Shown here one piece after another: positions 1 to 9,302 of a DNA stretch of 64,000 bases. Under the pieces are notes generated by a model. The model did not search any database, was not told where the DNA came from, and was given only the letters and a program-made list of their open reading frames with translations. Each line of letters begins with the position of its first letter. Position 1 is the stretch's first letter. The translations under genes were made by a program, and so were the position numbers. The stretch is from Enterobacter sp. RIT418 (GTDB lineage: Bacteria; Pseudomonadota; Gammaproteobacteria; Enterobacterales; Enterobacteriaceae), in contig NZ_QBJD02000021.1 in NCBI RefSeq assembly GCF_003057745.1, positions 1 through 64,000 of the forward strand, read 5' to 3'.

Positions 1-50
1 TTCCTCGCTGCTGCGATAATTACCCTATTGGCTTTGCAGAGGAAAATACT

Positions 51-413
51 ATGGATTACGAATTTCTGCGCGACATCACCGGCGTGGTGAAGGTGCGTAT
101 GTCGATGGGCCACGAAGCCGTTGGGCACTGGTTTAACGAAGAGGTGAAAGAGAACCTCGCGCTGCTGGATGAGGTGGAGCAGGCGGCGCTGACGGTAAAA
201 GGCAGCGAGCGCTCCTGGCAGCGAGCCGGGCACGAATACACCCTGTGGATGGACGGCGAAGAGGTGATGGTACGCGCCAACCAGCTTGAGTTTTCAGGGG
301 ACGAAATGGAAGAGGGGATGAGCTACTACGACGAAGAGAGCCTGTCGCTGTGCGGCGTTGAGGACTTTTTGCAGGTAGTGGCTGCGTATCGCGATTTCAT
401 GAAACAGAAGTAA
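51..413 (+). CDS. yacL: YacL family protein (UPF0231)
   Basis: A 120-residue acidic soluble protein, nearly identical in length and sequence to E. coli YacL, for example in the N-terminal [20 protein letters not shown] and the C-terminal [15 protein letters not shown]. No signal peptide or membrane segment is visible. The biochemical function of the family is not established. A GAGG-type ribosome site lies just before the ATG. In E. coli this gene follows acnB, which would lie left of the window. It converges on speD across only 30 bases. Identification by family is firm; function is unknown. Confidence 0.93.
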   Translation: MDYEFLRDITGVVKVRMSMGHEAVGHWFNEEVKENLALLDEVEQAALTVKGSERSWQRAGHEYTLWMDGEEVMVRANQLEFSGDEMEEGMSYYDEESLSLCGVEDFLQVVAAYRDFMKQK

Positions 414-443
414 CACGTCGGAGCGTCCTTGCTCCCGCGCGCT

Positions 444-1238
444 TTACACGGCCGGAATATTGCGGCCGTAGTAGATTTCGCGCATCTCTTTCCAGAGCAG
501 GCTGGTAATCGCCTCGCGCTCTTCTTCGCTCAGGTCTTCCGGCCTGGTGTGGAACATGTAGTGCTTCAGATCGAACTCTTTCAGCAGCATCTTGGTATGG
601 AAGATATTTTCCTGATACACGTTCACGTCCATCATGTCGTACAGGGACTTCATATCCTCTGACATAAAGTTCTGGATGGAATTAATCTCATGATCGATGA
701 AATGCTTCATGCCGTTGATATCGCGGGTAAAACCGCGCACGCGATAGTCAACGGTGACAATGTCGGACTCCAGCTGGTGGATAAGGTAGTTCAGCGCATT
801 CAGCGGTGAAATCACCCCGCAGGTCGACACTTCAATATCCGCGCGGAAGGTGCACAGGCCGCCCTCTGGGTGGCTTTCAGGGTAGGTATGTACGCAGATG
901 TGGCTTTTATCGAGATGGGCCACCACCGCTTCCGGCAGCGGGCCCGGGTGCTCGGTCTTGTCAATAAGCGTCGGGTCGACGGGCTCTTCGCTCACCAGAA
1001 TGGTCACGCTTGCGCCCTGCGGCTCGTAGTCCTGACGCGCGATGTTCAGGATGTTCGCGCCGATAATGGAGCAGGTCTCTGACAAAATTTCGGTCAGACG
1101 GTTGGCGTTGTAGAGTTCATCGATATAGGCGATGTAGCCATCGCGCTCTTCTGCGGTTTTAACGTAGCAGATATCGTAAATACAAAAACTCAGGCTTTTG
1201 GTCAGGTTGTTAAAGCCATGCAGTTTAAGCTTTTTCAA
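444..1238 (-). CDS. speD: S-adenosylmethionine decarboxylase proenzyme
   Basis: SpeD decarboxylates S-adenosylmethionine to give the aminopropyl donor for spermidine synthesis. The 264-residue length equals E. coli SpeD. The proenzyme cuts itself at the Lys-Ser bond in [14 protein letters not shown] (about residues 108-121), and the Ser becomes the pyruvoyl cofactor. The start is TTG at 1236-1238, as in E. coli, giving [18 protein letters not shown]. The speE stop codon TAA directly abuts this TTG, and a GA-rich ribosome site lies within the last codons of speE, so the two genes are probably translationally coupled in a speE-speD operon. Confidence 0.96.
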   Translation of the reverse strand: MKKLKLHGFNNLTKSLSFCIYDICYVKTAEERDGYIAYIDELYNANRLTEILSETCSIIGANILNIARQDYEPQGASVTILVSEEPVDPTLIDKTEHPGPLPEAVVAHLDKSHICVHTYPESHPEGGLCTFRADIEVSTCGVISPLNALNYLIHQLESDIVTVDYRVRGFTRDINGMKHFIDHEINSIQNFMSEDMKSLYDMMDVNVYQENIFHTKMLLKEFDLKHYMFHTRPEDLSEEEREAITSLLWKEMREIYYGRNIPAV

Positions 1239-2108
1239 TTAGTTCACCCCCTCGGAGGACAGTGCGTCTTGCAGATACTGCGGTAAGGCAAACGCGGCGG
1301 TATGGATTGCAGGGTTGTAGTAGCGGCACGTGAGCCCGGCCTTGTGGAAGCGGGCCTGAATGATTTCGGCGGAGAGATGACGCAGCACGTCATTGTCCGT
1401 CGCCCAGGCAAAGGTCATGATCCCGCCGTAGTAGGTCGGAATGGCCGCCTGATAGAAGCTGACGTCGCTAAAATAGGTGCTCAGCTTGCGGTGGCTGTCG
1501 AGGGCCTCATCCTGCTGCAGGAAGCAGACGCCGTTTTGCGCAACGAAGATGCCGCCCGGGTTCAGGCAGCGTTTGCAGCCTTCGTAAAAGGCGGAGGTAA
1601 ACAGCGATGCGCCAGGGCCGATAGGGTCGGTACAGTCGGAGATAATCACGTCAAACGTTTGCGTCGTCTGGTTAACAAAATTGACGCCGTCGTCGATAAC
1701 CAGGTTAAAGCGCGGATCGTCGTAGCTACCCGCGTTATGGTTAGGCAGATACTGACGGCAGAACGACACAACGCCCGCATCGATTTCCACCATGGTGATC
1801 GATTCTACGGTGCGATGGCGAGAAACTTCGCGCAGCATCGCGCCGTCGCCGCCGCCGATGATGAGGACGCGCTTCGCGTGGCCGTGCGCCAGCAGCGGCA
1901 CGTGGGTCATCATTTCGTGATAGATAAACTCATCGCGCTCGGTGGTTTGCACCACGCCGTCCAGCGCCATCACGCGGCCAAAGGCGGCGTTCTCGAAGAT
2001 GATCAAATCCTGATGATCGGTTTTCTCATGATAAAGCACGTTATCCACGGCAAAATACTGACCAAACTGGTCATGCAGCGTTTCTTGCCATACCGTTTTA
2101 TCGGTCAT
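1239..2108 (-). CDS. speE: Spermidine synthase (polyamine aminopropyltransferase)
   Basis: SpeE transfers the aminopropyl group from decarboxylated S-adenosylmethionine to putrescine in the cytoplasm. The protein has 289 residues. It shows the methyltransferase-like fold signature [13 protein letters not shown] (residues 83-95) and the acidic active-site segment [11 protein letters not shown]. The start [17 protein letters not shown] is chosen at 2108 because it aligns with the E. coli N-terminus and follows an AGGAGGTG ribosome site; an ATG eight codons upstream would overlap that site. It is the first gene of the speE-speD operon, with speD immediately downstream. Confidence 0.96.
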   Translation of the reverse strand: MTDKTVWQETLHDQFGQYFAVDNVLYHEKTDHQDLIIFENAAFGRVMALDGVVQTTERDEFIYHEMMTHVPLLAHGHAKRVLIIGGGDGAMLREVSRHRTVESITMVEIDAGVVSFCRQYLPNHNAGSYDDPRFNLVIDDGVNFVNQTTQTFDVIISDCTDPIGPGASLFTSAFYEGCKRCLNPGGIFVAQNGVCFLQQDEALDSHRKLSTYFSDVSFYQAAIPTYYGGIMTFAWATDNDVLRHLSAEIIQARFHKAGLTCRYYNPAIHTAAFALPQYLQDALSSEGVN

Positions 2109-2209
2109 GGGGAGCACCTCCTTCGTTAACATCCATTACATCCGGCAGATGGGCGCAACACAAAACCGCCGTGAAGCGGTTAGCGGGTCAACAAGGGGCG
2201 TCGGGAAGG

Positions 2210-2557
2210 TTACTTCACGTAGGCGAGCAGGCTGAGTGAATCGCGAGCCAGCGCTTTGCATTTTTTAGCAGTGGGAATGCCAATACCGCTTAAATCGCGG
2301 TAGCTGTCTTCACCGAGCGCCTTCATGTCGAAGCTGTCGTAGTTGCTGAGGTCCCATTGGTTCTGCTGGGCAAAAAAGACCAGTGCGCGACGAATTTGCC
2401 CATTGGGCAAATTCTGGTAACCACAATCGTTCTTCAGAAAAACAAAAACTGCCGTCAGATCGGCCATATCTTCCGCTTCGTTTTCACTTAGCGCGTAACT
2501 GTTCGCACACATCGCCATCAGGCTACCGAACAAAATTGTTCTGAAAAACGTCTTCAT
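2210..2557 (-). CDS. yacC: YacC family periplasmic protein (pilotin-like)
   Basis: A small exported protein of 115 residues. Residues 1-22 ([22 protein letters not shown]) form a signal peptide. The mature part keeps Cys residues (CGYQ, KKCKA), which could form a disulfide, and resembles E. coli YacC, related to PulS/OutS secretion pilotins. No lipobox is evident. No type II secretion genes lie nearby, so a pilotin role is not supported by context. A start at 2557 fits the signal peptide; the reading frame continues far upstream but would run through the cueO promoter. It is transcribed away from cueO. Confidence 0.85.
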   Translation of the reverse strand: MKTFFRTILFGSLMAMCANSYALSENEAEDMADLTAVFVFLKNDCGYQNLPNGQIRRALVFFAQQNQWDLSNYDSFDMKALGEDSYRDLSGIGIPTAKKCKALARDSLSLLAYVK

Positions 2558-2637
2558 TACCTTTACCACTGCATCACGGAAAATTAACGTTAGCACACTT
2601 GATGCCAGGCCGACGATCTTTATTATCGCCGCCGCGC

Positions 2638-2668
2638 TTGACCTTCCGGTAAGGGGAGGGTTTATGCT
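2638..2668 (+). promoter_or_regulatory. CueR-type copper-responsive promoter of cueO
   Basis: A -35 box TTGACC (2638-2643) and a -10 box TATGCT (2663-2668) are separated by 19 bases, the long spacing typical of MerR-family activated promoters. The spacer holds an imperfect dyad, ACCTTCC...GGGAGGGT. This matches the layout of the E. coli cueO promoter, where CueR bound to Cu(I) twists the DNA to align both boxes. The regulator gene itself is not in the window. Confidence 0.8.
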
Positions 2669-2702
2669 CAAAAGATCGCCTGGTGGAAATAAGGAAATGC
2701 AC

Positions 2703-4271
2703 ATGCAACGTCGTGATTTTTTGAAATATTCTGCCGCGCTGGGGGTTGCCAGCGCGTTACCACTCTGGAGCCGCGCCGTTTTTGCCGCCGACAGACCGGC
2801 TTTACCCATTCCTGAATTACTCGCCGCAGACGCCCGCAGCCGCATTCAGCTTGTGGTGCAGGCCGGTAAAACCACGTTCGGTCAGCACGCCGCAACAACG
2901 TGGGGTTATAACGGCAATTTGCTCGGCCCTGCGCTCCAGCTGCGTAAGGGGAAGGCGGTCACCGTTGACATTCACAACACCCTTGCTGATGAGACCACCC
3001 TGCACTGGCACGGCCTGGAAGTGCCGGGCGAGGTCGACGGCGGGCCGCAGGGCGTGATTAAGCCCGGCGGCAAGCGCTCCGTCACCTTTACCCCTGACCA
3101 GCGCGCGGCAACCTGCTGGTTCCACCCGCATCAGCACGGCAAAACGGGCCATCAGGTGGCGATGGGGCTGGCCGGTCTGGTGCTGATTGAGGATGATGAG
3201 AGCCGCCAGCTTCGCCTGCCGAAACAGTGGGGCATCGACGATGTGCCCGTTATCGTGCAGGACAAAAAATTCAACGCGGACGGGCAGATTGACTATCAGC
3301 TGGACGTAATGAGCGCGGCGGTAGGCTGGTTTGGCGATACGCTGCTGACCAACGGCGCGATCTACCCGCAGCACGCCGCGCCGAAGGGCTGGCTGCGCCT
3401 GCGTTTGCTTAACGGCTGTAACGCCCGGTCGCTGAATTTTGCCGCCAGCGATCAGCGCCCGCTTTACGTGGTGGCAAGCGACGGCGGCCTGCTGCCCGAG
3501 CCGGTTAAGGTGAGCGAGCTGCCGATGCTGATGGGCGAGCGCTTTGAGGTGCTGGTGGACATCAGCGACGGCAAGGCGTTTGACCTCATTACGCTGCCGG
3601 TGAGCCAGATGGGGATGGCCGTTGCGCCGTTTGATAAGCCGCATCCGGTGCTGCGCATCCAGCCGCTGCAGGTCACCGCCTCCGGCGTGCTGCCGGACGC
3701 GCTGGCTACGCTCCCGGCGCTGCCTTCTCTTGAAGGGTTAACCCAGCGCAAGCTGCAGCTCGCAATGGACCCGATGCTCGACATGATGGGCATGCAGGCG
3801 CTGATGAAGAAATACGGCAATCAGGCGATGGCCGGTATGCAGCACGGCGAAATGACGGGCCATATGAATATGGATCACGGGAAAATGGGCGGCATGGGAA
3901 ACATGAATCACGGCGGCCACGGATTTGATTTCCATAACGCCAATACGATCAACGGCAAAGCGTTCGACATGAACACGCCGATGTTTGCCGCCGAAAAGGG
4001 CAAGTATGAGCGCTGGGTGATTTCCGGCGAAGGCGACATGATGTTGCATCCGTTCCACATTCACGGCACGCAGTTCCGCATCCTGTCCGAAAACGGCAGC
4101 GCGCCTGCGGCGCATCGCCGGGGCTGGAAAGATACGGTAAGGGTAGAGGGCGGCGTCAGCGAAGTGCTGGTGAAGTTCGACCACGACGCGCCGAAGGAGT
4201 TTGCCTATATGGCCCACTGCCATCTGCTTGAGCATGAGGATACGGGGATGATGCTGGGGTTCACTGTTTAA
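2703..4271 (+). CDS. cueO: Multicopper oxidase CueO (periplasmic cuprous oxidase)
   Basis: CueO oxidises Cu(I) to the less toxic Cu(II) in the periplasm. The protein has 522 residues and starts with a Tat signal ([18 protein letters not shown]). Copper-site motifs are visible: [11 protein letters not shown] and [14 protein letters not shown] in the first domain, [12 protein letters not shown] and [14 protein letters not shown] at the C-terminus. A Met/His-rich insert at about residues 355-405 ([20 protein letters not shown] and onward) is the substrate-copper funnel typical of CueO. The start at 2703 matches E. coli; the in-frame ATG at 2664 overlaps the -10 box and is rejected. It converges on gcd. 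Confidence 0.96.
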   Translation: MQRRDFLKYSAALGVASALPLWSRAVFAADRPALPIPELLAADARSRIQLVVQAGKTTFGQHAATTWGYNGNLLGPALQLRKGKAVTVDIHNTLADETTLHWHGLEVPGEVDGGPQGVIKPGGKRSVTFTPDQRAATCWFHPHQHGKTGHQVAMGLAGLVLIEDDESRQLRLPKQWGIDDVPVIVQDKKFNADGQIDYQLDVMSAAVGWFGDTLLTNGAIYPQHAAPKGWLRLRLLNGCNARSLNFAASDQRPLYVVASDGGLLPEPVKVSELPMLMGERFEVLVDISDGKAFDLITLPVSQMGMAVAPFDKPHPVLRIQPLQVTASGVLPDALATLPALPSLEGLTQRKLQLAMDPMLDMMGMQALMKKYGNQAMAGMQHGEMTGHMNMDHGKMGGMGNMNHGGHGFDFHNANTINGKAFDMNTPMFAAEKGKYERWVISGEGDMMLHPFHIHGTQFRILSENGSAPAAHRRGWKDTVRVEGGVSEVLVKFDHDAPKEFAYMAHCHLLEHEDTGMMLGFTV

Positions 4272-4276
4272 AGCAG

Positions 4277-4324
4277 GTGCGGCCTGATGTCCTCACCCTA
4301 ACCCTCTCCCCATGGGGAGAGGGA
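4277..4324 (+). repeat. REP-like palindromic repeat, copy 1
   Basis: The head GTGCGGCCTGATGTCCTCAC is followed by the stem CCCTCTCCC/GGGAGAGGG with a short loop. It is one of six related copies in the window and sits between the convergent genes cueO and gcd, next to a bidirectional terminator. Confidence 0.8.
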
Positions 4325-4334
4325 ACAGATACTA

Positions 4335-4360
4335 AAAACGGCAACTTTCGTTGCCGTTTT
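4335..4360. terminator. Bidirectional intrinsic terminator between cueO and gcd
   Basis: A perfect 11-bp stem, AAAACGGCAAC/GTTGCCGTTTT, has a TTTC loop. A-run and T-run flanks let it work on both strands, ending cueO on plus and gcd on minus. Confidence 0.85.
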
Positions 4361-4364
4361 GCAT

Positions 4365-6755
4365 TTATTTTGCGTCGTCAGGCAGCGCATACGCGACGAT
4401 ATAGTCGCCCATCTTCGTGCCAAACGAACCGTGACCGCCCGCAGAGATGACAACGTACTGCTTGCCATTCACTTCATAGGTCATCGGCGTTGCCTGTCCA
4501 CCCGCTGGCAGGCGGCCTTGCCACAGCTTCTCACCGTTGGTCATGTTGTACGCGCGCAGGTAGTTATCTGCGGTTGCCGCGATGAACAGCACGTTACCGG
4601 CGGTAGAGATTGGGCCACCCAGCATCGGCATACCCATATTGAACGGCACCGGAACCGGCATCGGGAACGGCATGCTGTCCTGCGGGGTACCAATACGTTT
4701 TTTCCACACGATCTGGTTGGTTTTCAGATCCAGGCCGGAGATATACCCCCAGGCAGGCTGTTTACACGGCAGACCAAACGGAGACAGGAACGGGTTCAGC
4801 GTTACGCCATACGGCACGCCGTACTGCGGCTGAATGCCGGCTTCGGTACCGCTGCCCTTGGCGTCTTTCGGCTGCTCCATTGGGTTGCCCGGCCCGCGAG
4901 GGATCAGGCGGGAAACGAACGGCAGCGCCATTGGGTTAGCAATCGCGACCTGACGGTTCGGGTCGACGGAGATCCCGCCCCACTCGAACATTCCCAGGTT
5001 ACCCGGGAAGACCAGCGTGCCCTGCTCAGAAGGTGGTGTGAAGATGCCTTCATAGCGCAGCTGATGGAACATCACGCGGCACACCAGCTGGTCAAACATC
5101 GTGGCGCCCCACATGTCTGCCCCGCTCAGGTCTTTCTTCGGACGGAAGCTCAGGTCAGAGAACGGCTGCGTTTTAGAGACGTAGTCGCCCTTCGCCGCGC
5201 CCTGCGGAACCGGTTTTTCCGGCGCAGGCACAACCAGCTTGCCGTTGCTGCGATCCAGCACGAAGATGTTGCCGGTTTTCGCCGGGGCGTAAATCACCGG
5301 CACGGTTTTGCCGTTAACGGTAATGTCCGCCAGCGTCGGCTGGGACGGCATATCCATATCCCACAGATCGTGGTGAACGGTCTGGTAGCTCCACGCCAGC
5401 TTGCCGGTGGTCGCGTTCAGCGCCACGATGGCGCTCGCGTAGCGCTCCTGCTCCGGCGTGCGGTTACCACCCCAGATATCCGGCGTAGTGACGCCCATAG
5501 GCAGGTAGACCAGGTCCAGCTTCGCGTCATACGCGGCAGGCGCCCACGAGTTCGGCGAGTTGAAGGTGAAGGTGTGTTCATCCGACGGGATCGCGTTTGG
5601 ATCTTTCGCGCCCGGATCGAAGGCCCACAGCAGCTTACCGGTGTTCACGTCGAAGCCGCGGATCACGCCGGAGGTTTCGCGGGTAGAGAAGTTATCCGTT
5701 ACCGAACCGGCAATCACGATCGTTTTATCGGTGATGATGGGGGGAGAGGTTGGCTCATACAGACCCGGCGTGGTGTCCGGCATATTGGTCTGCAGATTCA
5801 GGATGCCTTTGTTGGCGAAGGTTTCGCACAGCTTGCCCGTTTCGGCGTTGATGGCGAACAGACGACCATCGTTAACCGGCAGCATGATGCGGCGCGGGCA
5901 GTCGGCAACCACTTCCGGGCTCGCATTCTCGGCGCGGGCTTCGTGGTAGGAGACGCCGCGGCAGGTCACGTGCTGGAACGAAGGATTCGAGTTCAGCTGC
6001 GGATCGAAGTGCCATTTCTCTTTACCGGTGGCCGCGTCGAGCGCGAACAGGCGCTGGTGGGCGGTACACAGGTAAAGCATGTTGCCGACCTTAATCGGCG
6101 TCACTTCGTTGGTCAGCTCGCCCGGATCGTTCGGCATCTTCAGGTCACCGGTGCGGAACACCCAGGCTTCCTTCAGGTTTTTCACGTTATCCGCGTTGAT
6201 CTGCTTCAGCGGGGAATAGCGTTGGCCTTCCTGGTTACGACCGTAGGCCGGCCAGTCGCCGTCAGCAACCTGCGAAATAGCCTCAGCAGGCGTGGCCTGC
6301 GTATTCAGCGTGCCGCTGATCTCCTGCGGGTCGTTAAACCCGGCCCAGGTCAGGATGCCGCCGGTAATCAGCAGGGCAACCACCAGGCCGGCGACCGCGC
6401 CGCTGGATGGCACAATCAGGCGACGCCAGACGAACGGCAGAATAAGCCAGATGCCAAAGAAGACCAGAATGTCGCTGCGCGGCGTCAGTGCCCAGAAGTC
6501 GAAACCGACCTCCCAGACGCCCCAGATCATGGTTGCGAGGAGCAGAGCAGCGTAAAGCCACAGTGCAGATTGTTTGCTACGCCAGAGCAGGACGGTTACG
6601 CCGAGCATAACCAGACCCGCAATCGGGTAGTACCAGGAGCCGCCAATAGCGACAAGCCATACGCCACCGATTAACAGGTATAAGCCGCAGAAGGCGGCAA
6701 ATAGCGCTGTTAAGTTCACCAGTAGACGCGGCTGTTTTGTTTTAGATTCAGCCAT
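4365..6755 (-). CDS. gcd: Quinoprotein glucose dehydrogenase, membrane-bound, PQQ-dependent
   Basis: Gcd oxidises glucose to gluconolactone on the periplasmic side of the inner membrane and passes electrons to ubiquinone. Its 796 residues equal the E. coli enzyme. The first ~140 residues contain about five hydrophobic segments (for example LFAAFCGLYLLIGGVWLVAI), then an eight-bladed PQQ propeller begins near GDWPAYGRNQEGQRYSPL. Blade motifs such as GKLLWAFDPG, GKLAWSYQTVHHDLWDMD and GEKLWQGRLPAGGQATPM are clear. No PQQ synthesis genes are in the window, so whether the holoenzyme forms depends on genes elsewhere or external PQQ. It diverges from hpt across a CRP-like site. Confidence 0.97.
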   Translation of the reverse strand: MAESKTKQPRLLVNLTALFAAFCGLYLLIGGVWLVAIGGSWYYPIAGLVMLGVTVLLWRSKQSALWLYAALLLATMIWGVWEVGFDFWALTPRSDILVFFGIWLILPFVWRRLIVPSSGAVAGLVVALLITGGILTWAGFNDPQEISGTLNTQATPAEAISQVADGDWPAYGRNQEGQRYSPLKQINADNVKNLKEAWVFRTGDLKMPNDPGELTNEVTPIKVGNMLYLCTAHQRLFALDAATGKEKWHFDPQLNSNPSFQHVTCRGVSYHEARAENASPEVVADCPRRIMLPVNDGRLFAINAETGKLCETFANKGILNLQTNMPDTTPGLYEPTSPPIITDKTIVIAGSVTDNFSTRETSGVIRGFDVNTGKLLWAFDPGAKDPNAIPSDEHTFTFNSPNSWAPAAYDAKLDLVYLPMGVTTPDIWGGNRTPEQERYASAIVALNATTGKLAWSYQTVHHDLWDMDMPSQPTLADITVNGKTVPVIYAPAKTGNIFVLDRSNGKLVVPAPEKPVPQGAAKGDYVSKTQPFSDLSFRPKKDLSGADMWGATMFDQLVCRVMFHQLRYEGIFTPPSEQGTLVFPGNLGMFEWGGISVDPNRQVAIANPMALPFVSRLIPRGPGNPMEQPKDAKGSGTEAGIQPQYGVPYGVTLNPFLSPFGLPCKQPAWGYISGLDLKTNQIVWKKRIGTPQDSMPFPMPVPVPFNMGMPMLGGPISTAGNVLFIAATADNYLRAYNMTNGEKLWQGRLPAGGQATPMTYEVNGKQYVVISAGGHGSFGTKMGDYIVAYALPDDAK

Positions 6756-6817
6756 AGAAAGTGTACTCGTCAGTTTTGTTAATTATTTGCTAGCAATTAA
6801 TTATAGGTATTAACAAC

Positions 6818-6833
6818 TGTGATCGGAATCACA
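6818..6833. promoter_or_regulatory. Perfect CRP-type operator between gcd and hpt
   Basis: TGTGATCGGAATCACA is an exact TGTGA-N6-TCACA match to the cAMP-CRP consensus. It lies 63 bases upstream of the gcd start and 129 bases upstream of the assigned hpt start. The E. coli gcd gene is reported to be repressed by cAMP, so gcd is the likelier target. Binding is inferred from the motif only. Confidence 0.75.
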
Positions 6834-6878
6834 ATATTTGCTTTTATAACTCATACGCCAGGCTTATCCATTTGCTGT

Positions 6879-6884
6879 TATAAT
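6879..6884 (+). promoter_or_regulatory. Probable -10 box of the hpt promoter
   Basis: TATAAT is a perfect -10 hexamer about 80 bases before the hpt start. No good -35 box is seen at 16-18 bases, so the promoter is weakly supported or activator-dependent. Confidence 0.4.
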
Positions 6885-6961
6885 GGCCCGCTTGCGAATC
6901 GATGCTGGACGAATAATCAACTGCATTGATGGATTTTCTTTAAAATCATATGGTTAGTAAT

Positions 6962-7498
6962 ATGAAACATACTGTTGAAGTGATGATCCCGGAAGCCGAG
7001 ATCAAAGCGCGTATCGCCGAACTGGGTCGTCAAATCACCGAACATTACAAGGACAGCGGCAGCGAAATGGTGCTGGTGGGTCTATTGCGTGGCTCATTCA
7101 TGTTCATGGCCGACCTGTGCCGTGAGGTGCAGGTGCCCCATGAGGTCGATTTTATGACCGCCTCCAGCTACGGCAGCGGCATGTCCACGACCCGTGATGT
7201 GAAAATCCTGAAAGACCTGGATGAAGATATTCGCGGCAAAGATGTGTTGATCGTTGAAGACATCATCGACTCCGGCAACACGCTCTCTAAGGTGCGCGAG
7301 ATCCTGAGCCTGCGCGAGCCGAAATCCCTGGCGATCTGTACGCTGCTGGATAAGCCCGAGCGCCGCGAAGTGCAGGTGCCTGTCGAGTTCGTTGGTTTCT
7401 CTATCCCGGACGAGTTCGTGGTGGGCTACGGCATTGACTACGCGCAGCGCTATCGCCATCTGCCTTACGTGGGGAAAGTGGTCTTGCTGGACGAGTAA
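6962..7498 (+). CDS. hpt: Hypoxanthine phosphoribosyltransferase
   Basis: Hpt salvages hypoxanthine (and weakly guanine) with PRPP to form nucleotides in the cytoplasm. The 178-residue protein carries the PRPP-binding loop [14 protein letters not shown] (residues 95-108) and the flexible-loop segment [13 protein letters not shown] (68-80). The start at ATG 6962 ([14 protein letters not shown]) is chosen by comparison with E. coli Hpt; an ATG four codons upstream at 6950 is an alternative, and neither has a strong ribosome site. It converges on can across a REP-like element. Confidence 0.94.
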   Translation: MKHTVEVMIPEAEIKARIAELGRQITEHYKDSGSEMVLVGLLRGSFMFMADLCREVQVPHEVDFMTASSYGSGMSTTRDVKILKDLDEDIRGKDVLIVEDIIDSGNTLSKVREILSLREPKSLAICTLLDKPERREVQVPVEFVGFSIPDEFVVGYGIDYAQRYRHLPYVGKVVLLDE

Positions 7499-7594
7499 TG
7501 GCGGGCTGATGCCCTCGCCCCGGCCCTCTCCCACGGGAGAGGGAGAAAACCACATCGCGCCGGACTGTCTCGACTCCCTCTGGGAGAGGGAGAA
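7499..7594 (+). repeat. REP-like repeat, copy 2, with a second palindrome
   Basis: The head GCGGGCTGATGCCCTCGCCC leads into the palindrome CCCTCTCCC-AC-GGGAGAGGG (7524-7543). A second, different palindrome CTCCCTC/GAGGGAG follows at 7574-7592. The element fills most of the hpt/can convergent gap. Unlike the other copies it has no adjacent AAAACGG-type terminator. Confidence 0.75.
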
Positions 7595-7605
7595 AATCTC
7601 CGGCT

Positions 7606-8268
7606 TTATTTATGGTTAGTATGCTTAAGCTTTAGGTTCGCAATTCCCGAACGGTAGCGCTGCTCCAGCGTTTCGCGGTTGGTCGCGCTGACGTCCAGAT
7701 CGCGCAGCAGGCCGTCGTGGATACCGTAGGCCCAGCCGTGAACCGACACTTTTTGCCCGCGCTTCCACGCCGACTGCATGATGGTGGAATGCCCGAGGTT
7801 ATACACCTGCTCCATCACGTTCAGCTCGCACAGGGTATCAAGGCGGCGCTCCTGCGGCATTTCGCCCAGCAGTGAGCTATGTTGAAACCAGATATCGCGA
7901 ATGTGCAGCAGCCAGTTGTCAATCAGCCCCAGCTCCGGGTTTTCCACCGCCGCCTGTACGCCGCCGCAGCCGTAGTGGCCGCAAATGATTATGTGTTCAA
8001 CTTCCAGCACATCAACGGCATACTGTACTACCGACAGGCAGTTGAGATCGGTATGGATCACCAGATTAGCCACGTTACGATGGACAAACAGCTCGCCCGG
8101 CTCCAGGCCGGTTAAGCGCTCGGCCGGTACTCGACTATCCGAACATCCAATCCACAGAAAGCGTGGCTTTTGCACCTGCGACAATTTTTCAAAAAAACCG
8201 GGATCTTCTTCTACCAGCATTTTTGACCATAGTGCATTGTTGCTGATGAGTGTATCTATGTCGTTCAT
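7606..8268 (-). CDS. can: Beta-class carbonic anhydrase
   Basis: Can interconverts CO2 and bicarbonate, supplying bicarbonate for carboxylation reactions at low CO2. The protein has 220 residues, as in E. coli. The zinc ligands are in place: Cys42 and Asp44 in [12 protein letters not shown], and His98 and Cys101 in [11 protein letters not shown]. The start at 8268 ([18 protein letters not shown]) matches the family; the frame is open 24 codons further upstream without a supporting ribosome site. It diverges from yadG. Confidence 0.96.
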   Translation of the reverse strand: MNDIDTLISNNALWSKMLVEEDPGFFEKLSQVQKPRFLWIGCSDSRVPAERLTGLEPGELFVHRNVANLVIHTDLNCLSVVQYAVDVLEVEHIIICGHYGCGGVQAAVENPELGLIDNWLLHIRDIWFQHSSLLGEMPQERRLDTLCELNVMEQVYNLGHSTIMQSAWKRGQKVSVHGWAYGIHDGLLRDLDVSATNRETLEQRYRSGIANLKLKHTNHK

Positions 8269-8375
8269 GGAGGTTAACGGCCTGTAACCGAGTGATAGCG
8301 TTGCGCTAATATAGGGTAACTCGACTTTTAATGAAACCACACAACGTGTGTCAGAACTATAGGTAAGTTTAATTC

Positions 8376-9302
8376 ATGGCGATTGCACTAGAGCTTGAGC
8401 AGCTAAAAAAAACCTATCCGGGCGGCGTTCAGGCGCTGCGCGGGATAGACCTCAAAGTAGAGGCCGGCGACTTTTATGCGCTTCTGGGGCCGAACGGGGC
8501 CGGTAAATCCACGACGATCGGGATTATCAGCTCGCTGGTGAACAAGACCTCTGGCCGGGTGAGCGTGTTTGGTTACGACCTGGAAAAAGACGTGGTTAAC
8601 GCCAAGCGCCAGCTGGGGCTGGTGCCGCAGGAGTTCAACTTCAACCCGTTCGAGACGGTACAGCAAATCGTCGTTCAGCAGGCGGGCTACTACGGCGTTG
8701 AGCACAAAGACGCGGTTGAGCGCAGCGAAAAGTACCTGAAGCAGCTCGATCTGTGGGAAAAGCGCAACGAGCGCGCGCGGATGCTGTCCGGCGGGATGAA
8801 GCGCCGCCTGATGATCGCCCGCGCGCTGATGCATGAGCCTAAGCTGCTGATCCTTGATGAACCAACCGCCGGGGTGGATATTGAGCTTCGCCGCTCCATG
8901 TGGGGCTTCCTGAAGGATCTTAACGACAAAGGCACCACCATCATCCTTACCACCCACTATCTGGAAGAGGCGGAAATGCTCTGCCGGAACATTGGGATTA
9001 TTCAGCACGGCGAGCTGGTGGAAAACACCTCGATGAAGAATCTGCTCTCCAAGCTGAAATCAGAAACCTTTATTCTCGATCTCGCGGCGAAAAGCGCGCT
9101 GCCAAAGCTGGAAGGGTATCAGTATCGCCTGGTGGATACCTCAACGCTGGAAGTTGAGGTACTGCGCGAGCAGGGGATTAACAGCGTGTTCTCGCAGCTG
9201 AGCGCGCAGGGGATTCAGGTCCTGAGCATGCGTAACAAAGCGAACCGACTGGAAGAGCTGTTTGTCTCTCTGGTGCAGGACAAACAAGGAGACAAGGCAT
9301 GA
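8376..9302 (+). CDS. yadG: ABC transporter ATP-binding protein YadG
   Basis: The nucleotide-binding subunit of an ABC-2 type exporter. The 308 residues show Walker A GPNGAGKST (38-46), the signature LSGGM (137-141), Walker B LLILDEP (157-163) and the switch histidine in LTTHYLEEAE. The substrate is unknown. The last four bases overlap the start of yadH (ATGA), so the two are translationally coupled. It closely matches E. coli YadG in length and sequence. Confidence 0.95.
   Translation: MAIALELEQLKKTYPGGVQALRGIDLKVEAGDFYALLGPNGAGKSTTIGIISSLVNKTSGRVSVFGYDLEKDVVNAKRQLGLVPQEFNFNPFETVQQIVVQQAGYYGVEHKDAVERSEKYLKQLDLWEKRNERARMLSGGMKRRLMIARALMHEPKLLILDEPTAGVDIELRRSMWGFLKDLNDKGTTIILTTHYLEEAEMLCRNIGIIQHGELVENTSMKNLLSKLKSETFILDLAAKSALPKLEGYQYRLVDTSTLEVEVLREQGINSVFSQLSAQGIQVLSMRNKANRLEELFVSLVQDKQGDKA

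Noticed and set aside
2664-2702. Upstream ATG for cueO
   Set aside because: It overlaps the -10 box of the promoter and precedes the Tat signal peptide; the start at 2703 matches the family.
4359-6674. A 771-codon open frame on the plus strand opposite gcd
   Set aside because: Its protein is a His/Arg/Gln-rich string with no domain, typical of the complement of a GC-rich gene; gcd on the minus strand is an unmistakable full-length enzyme.
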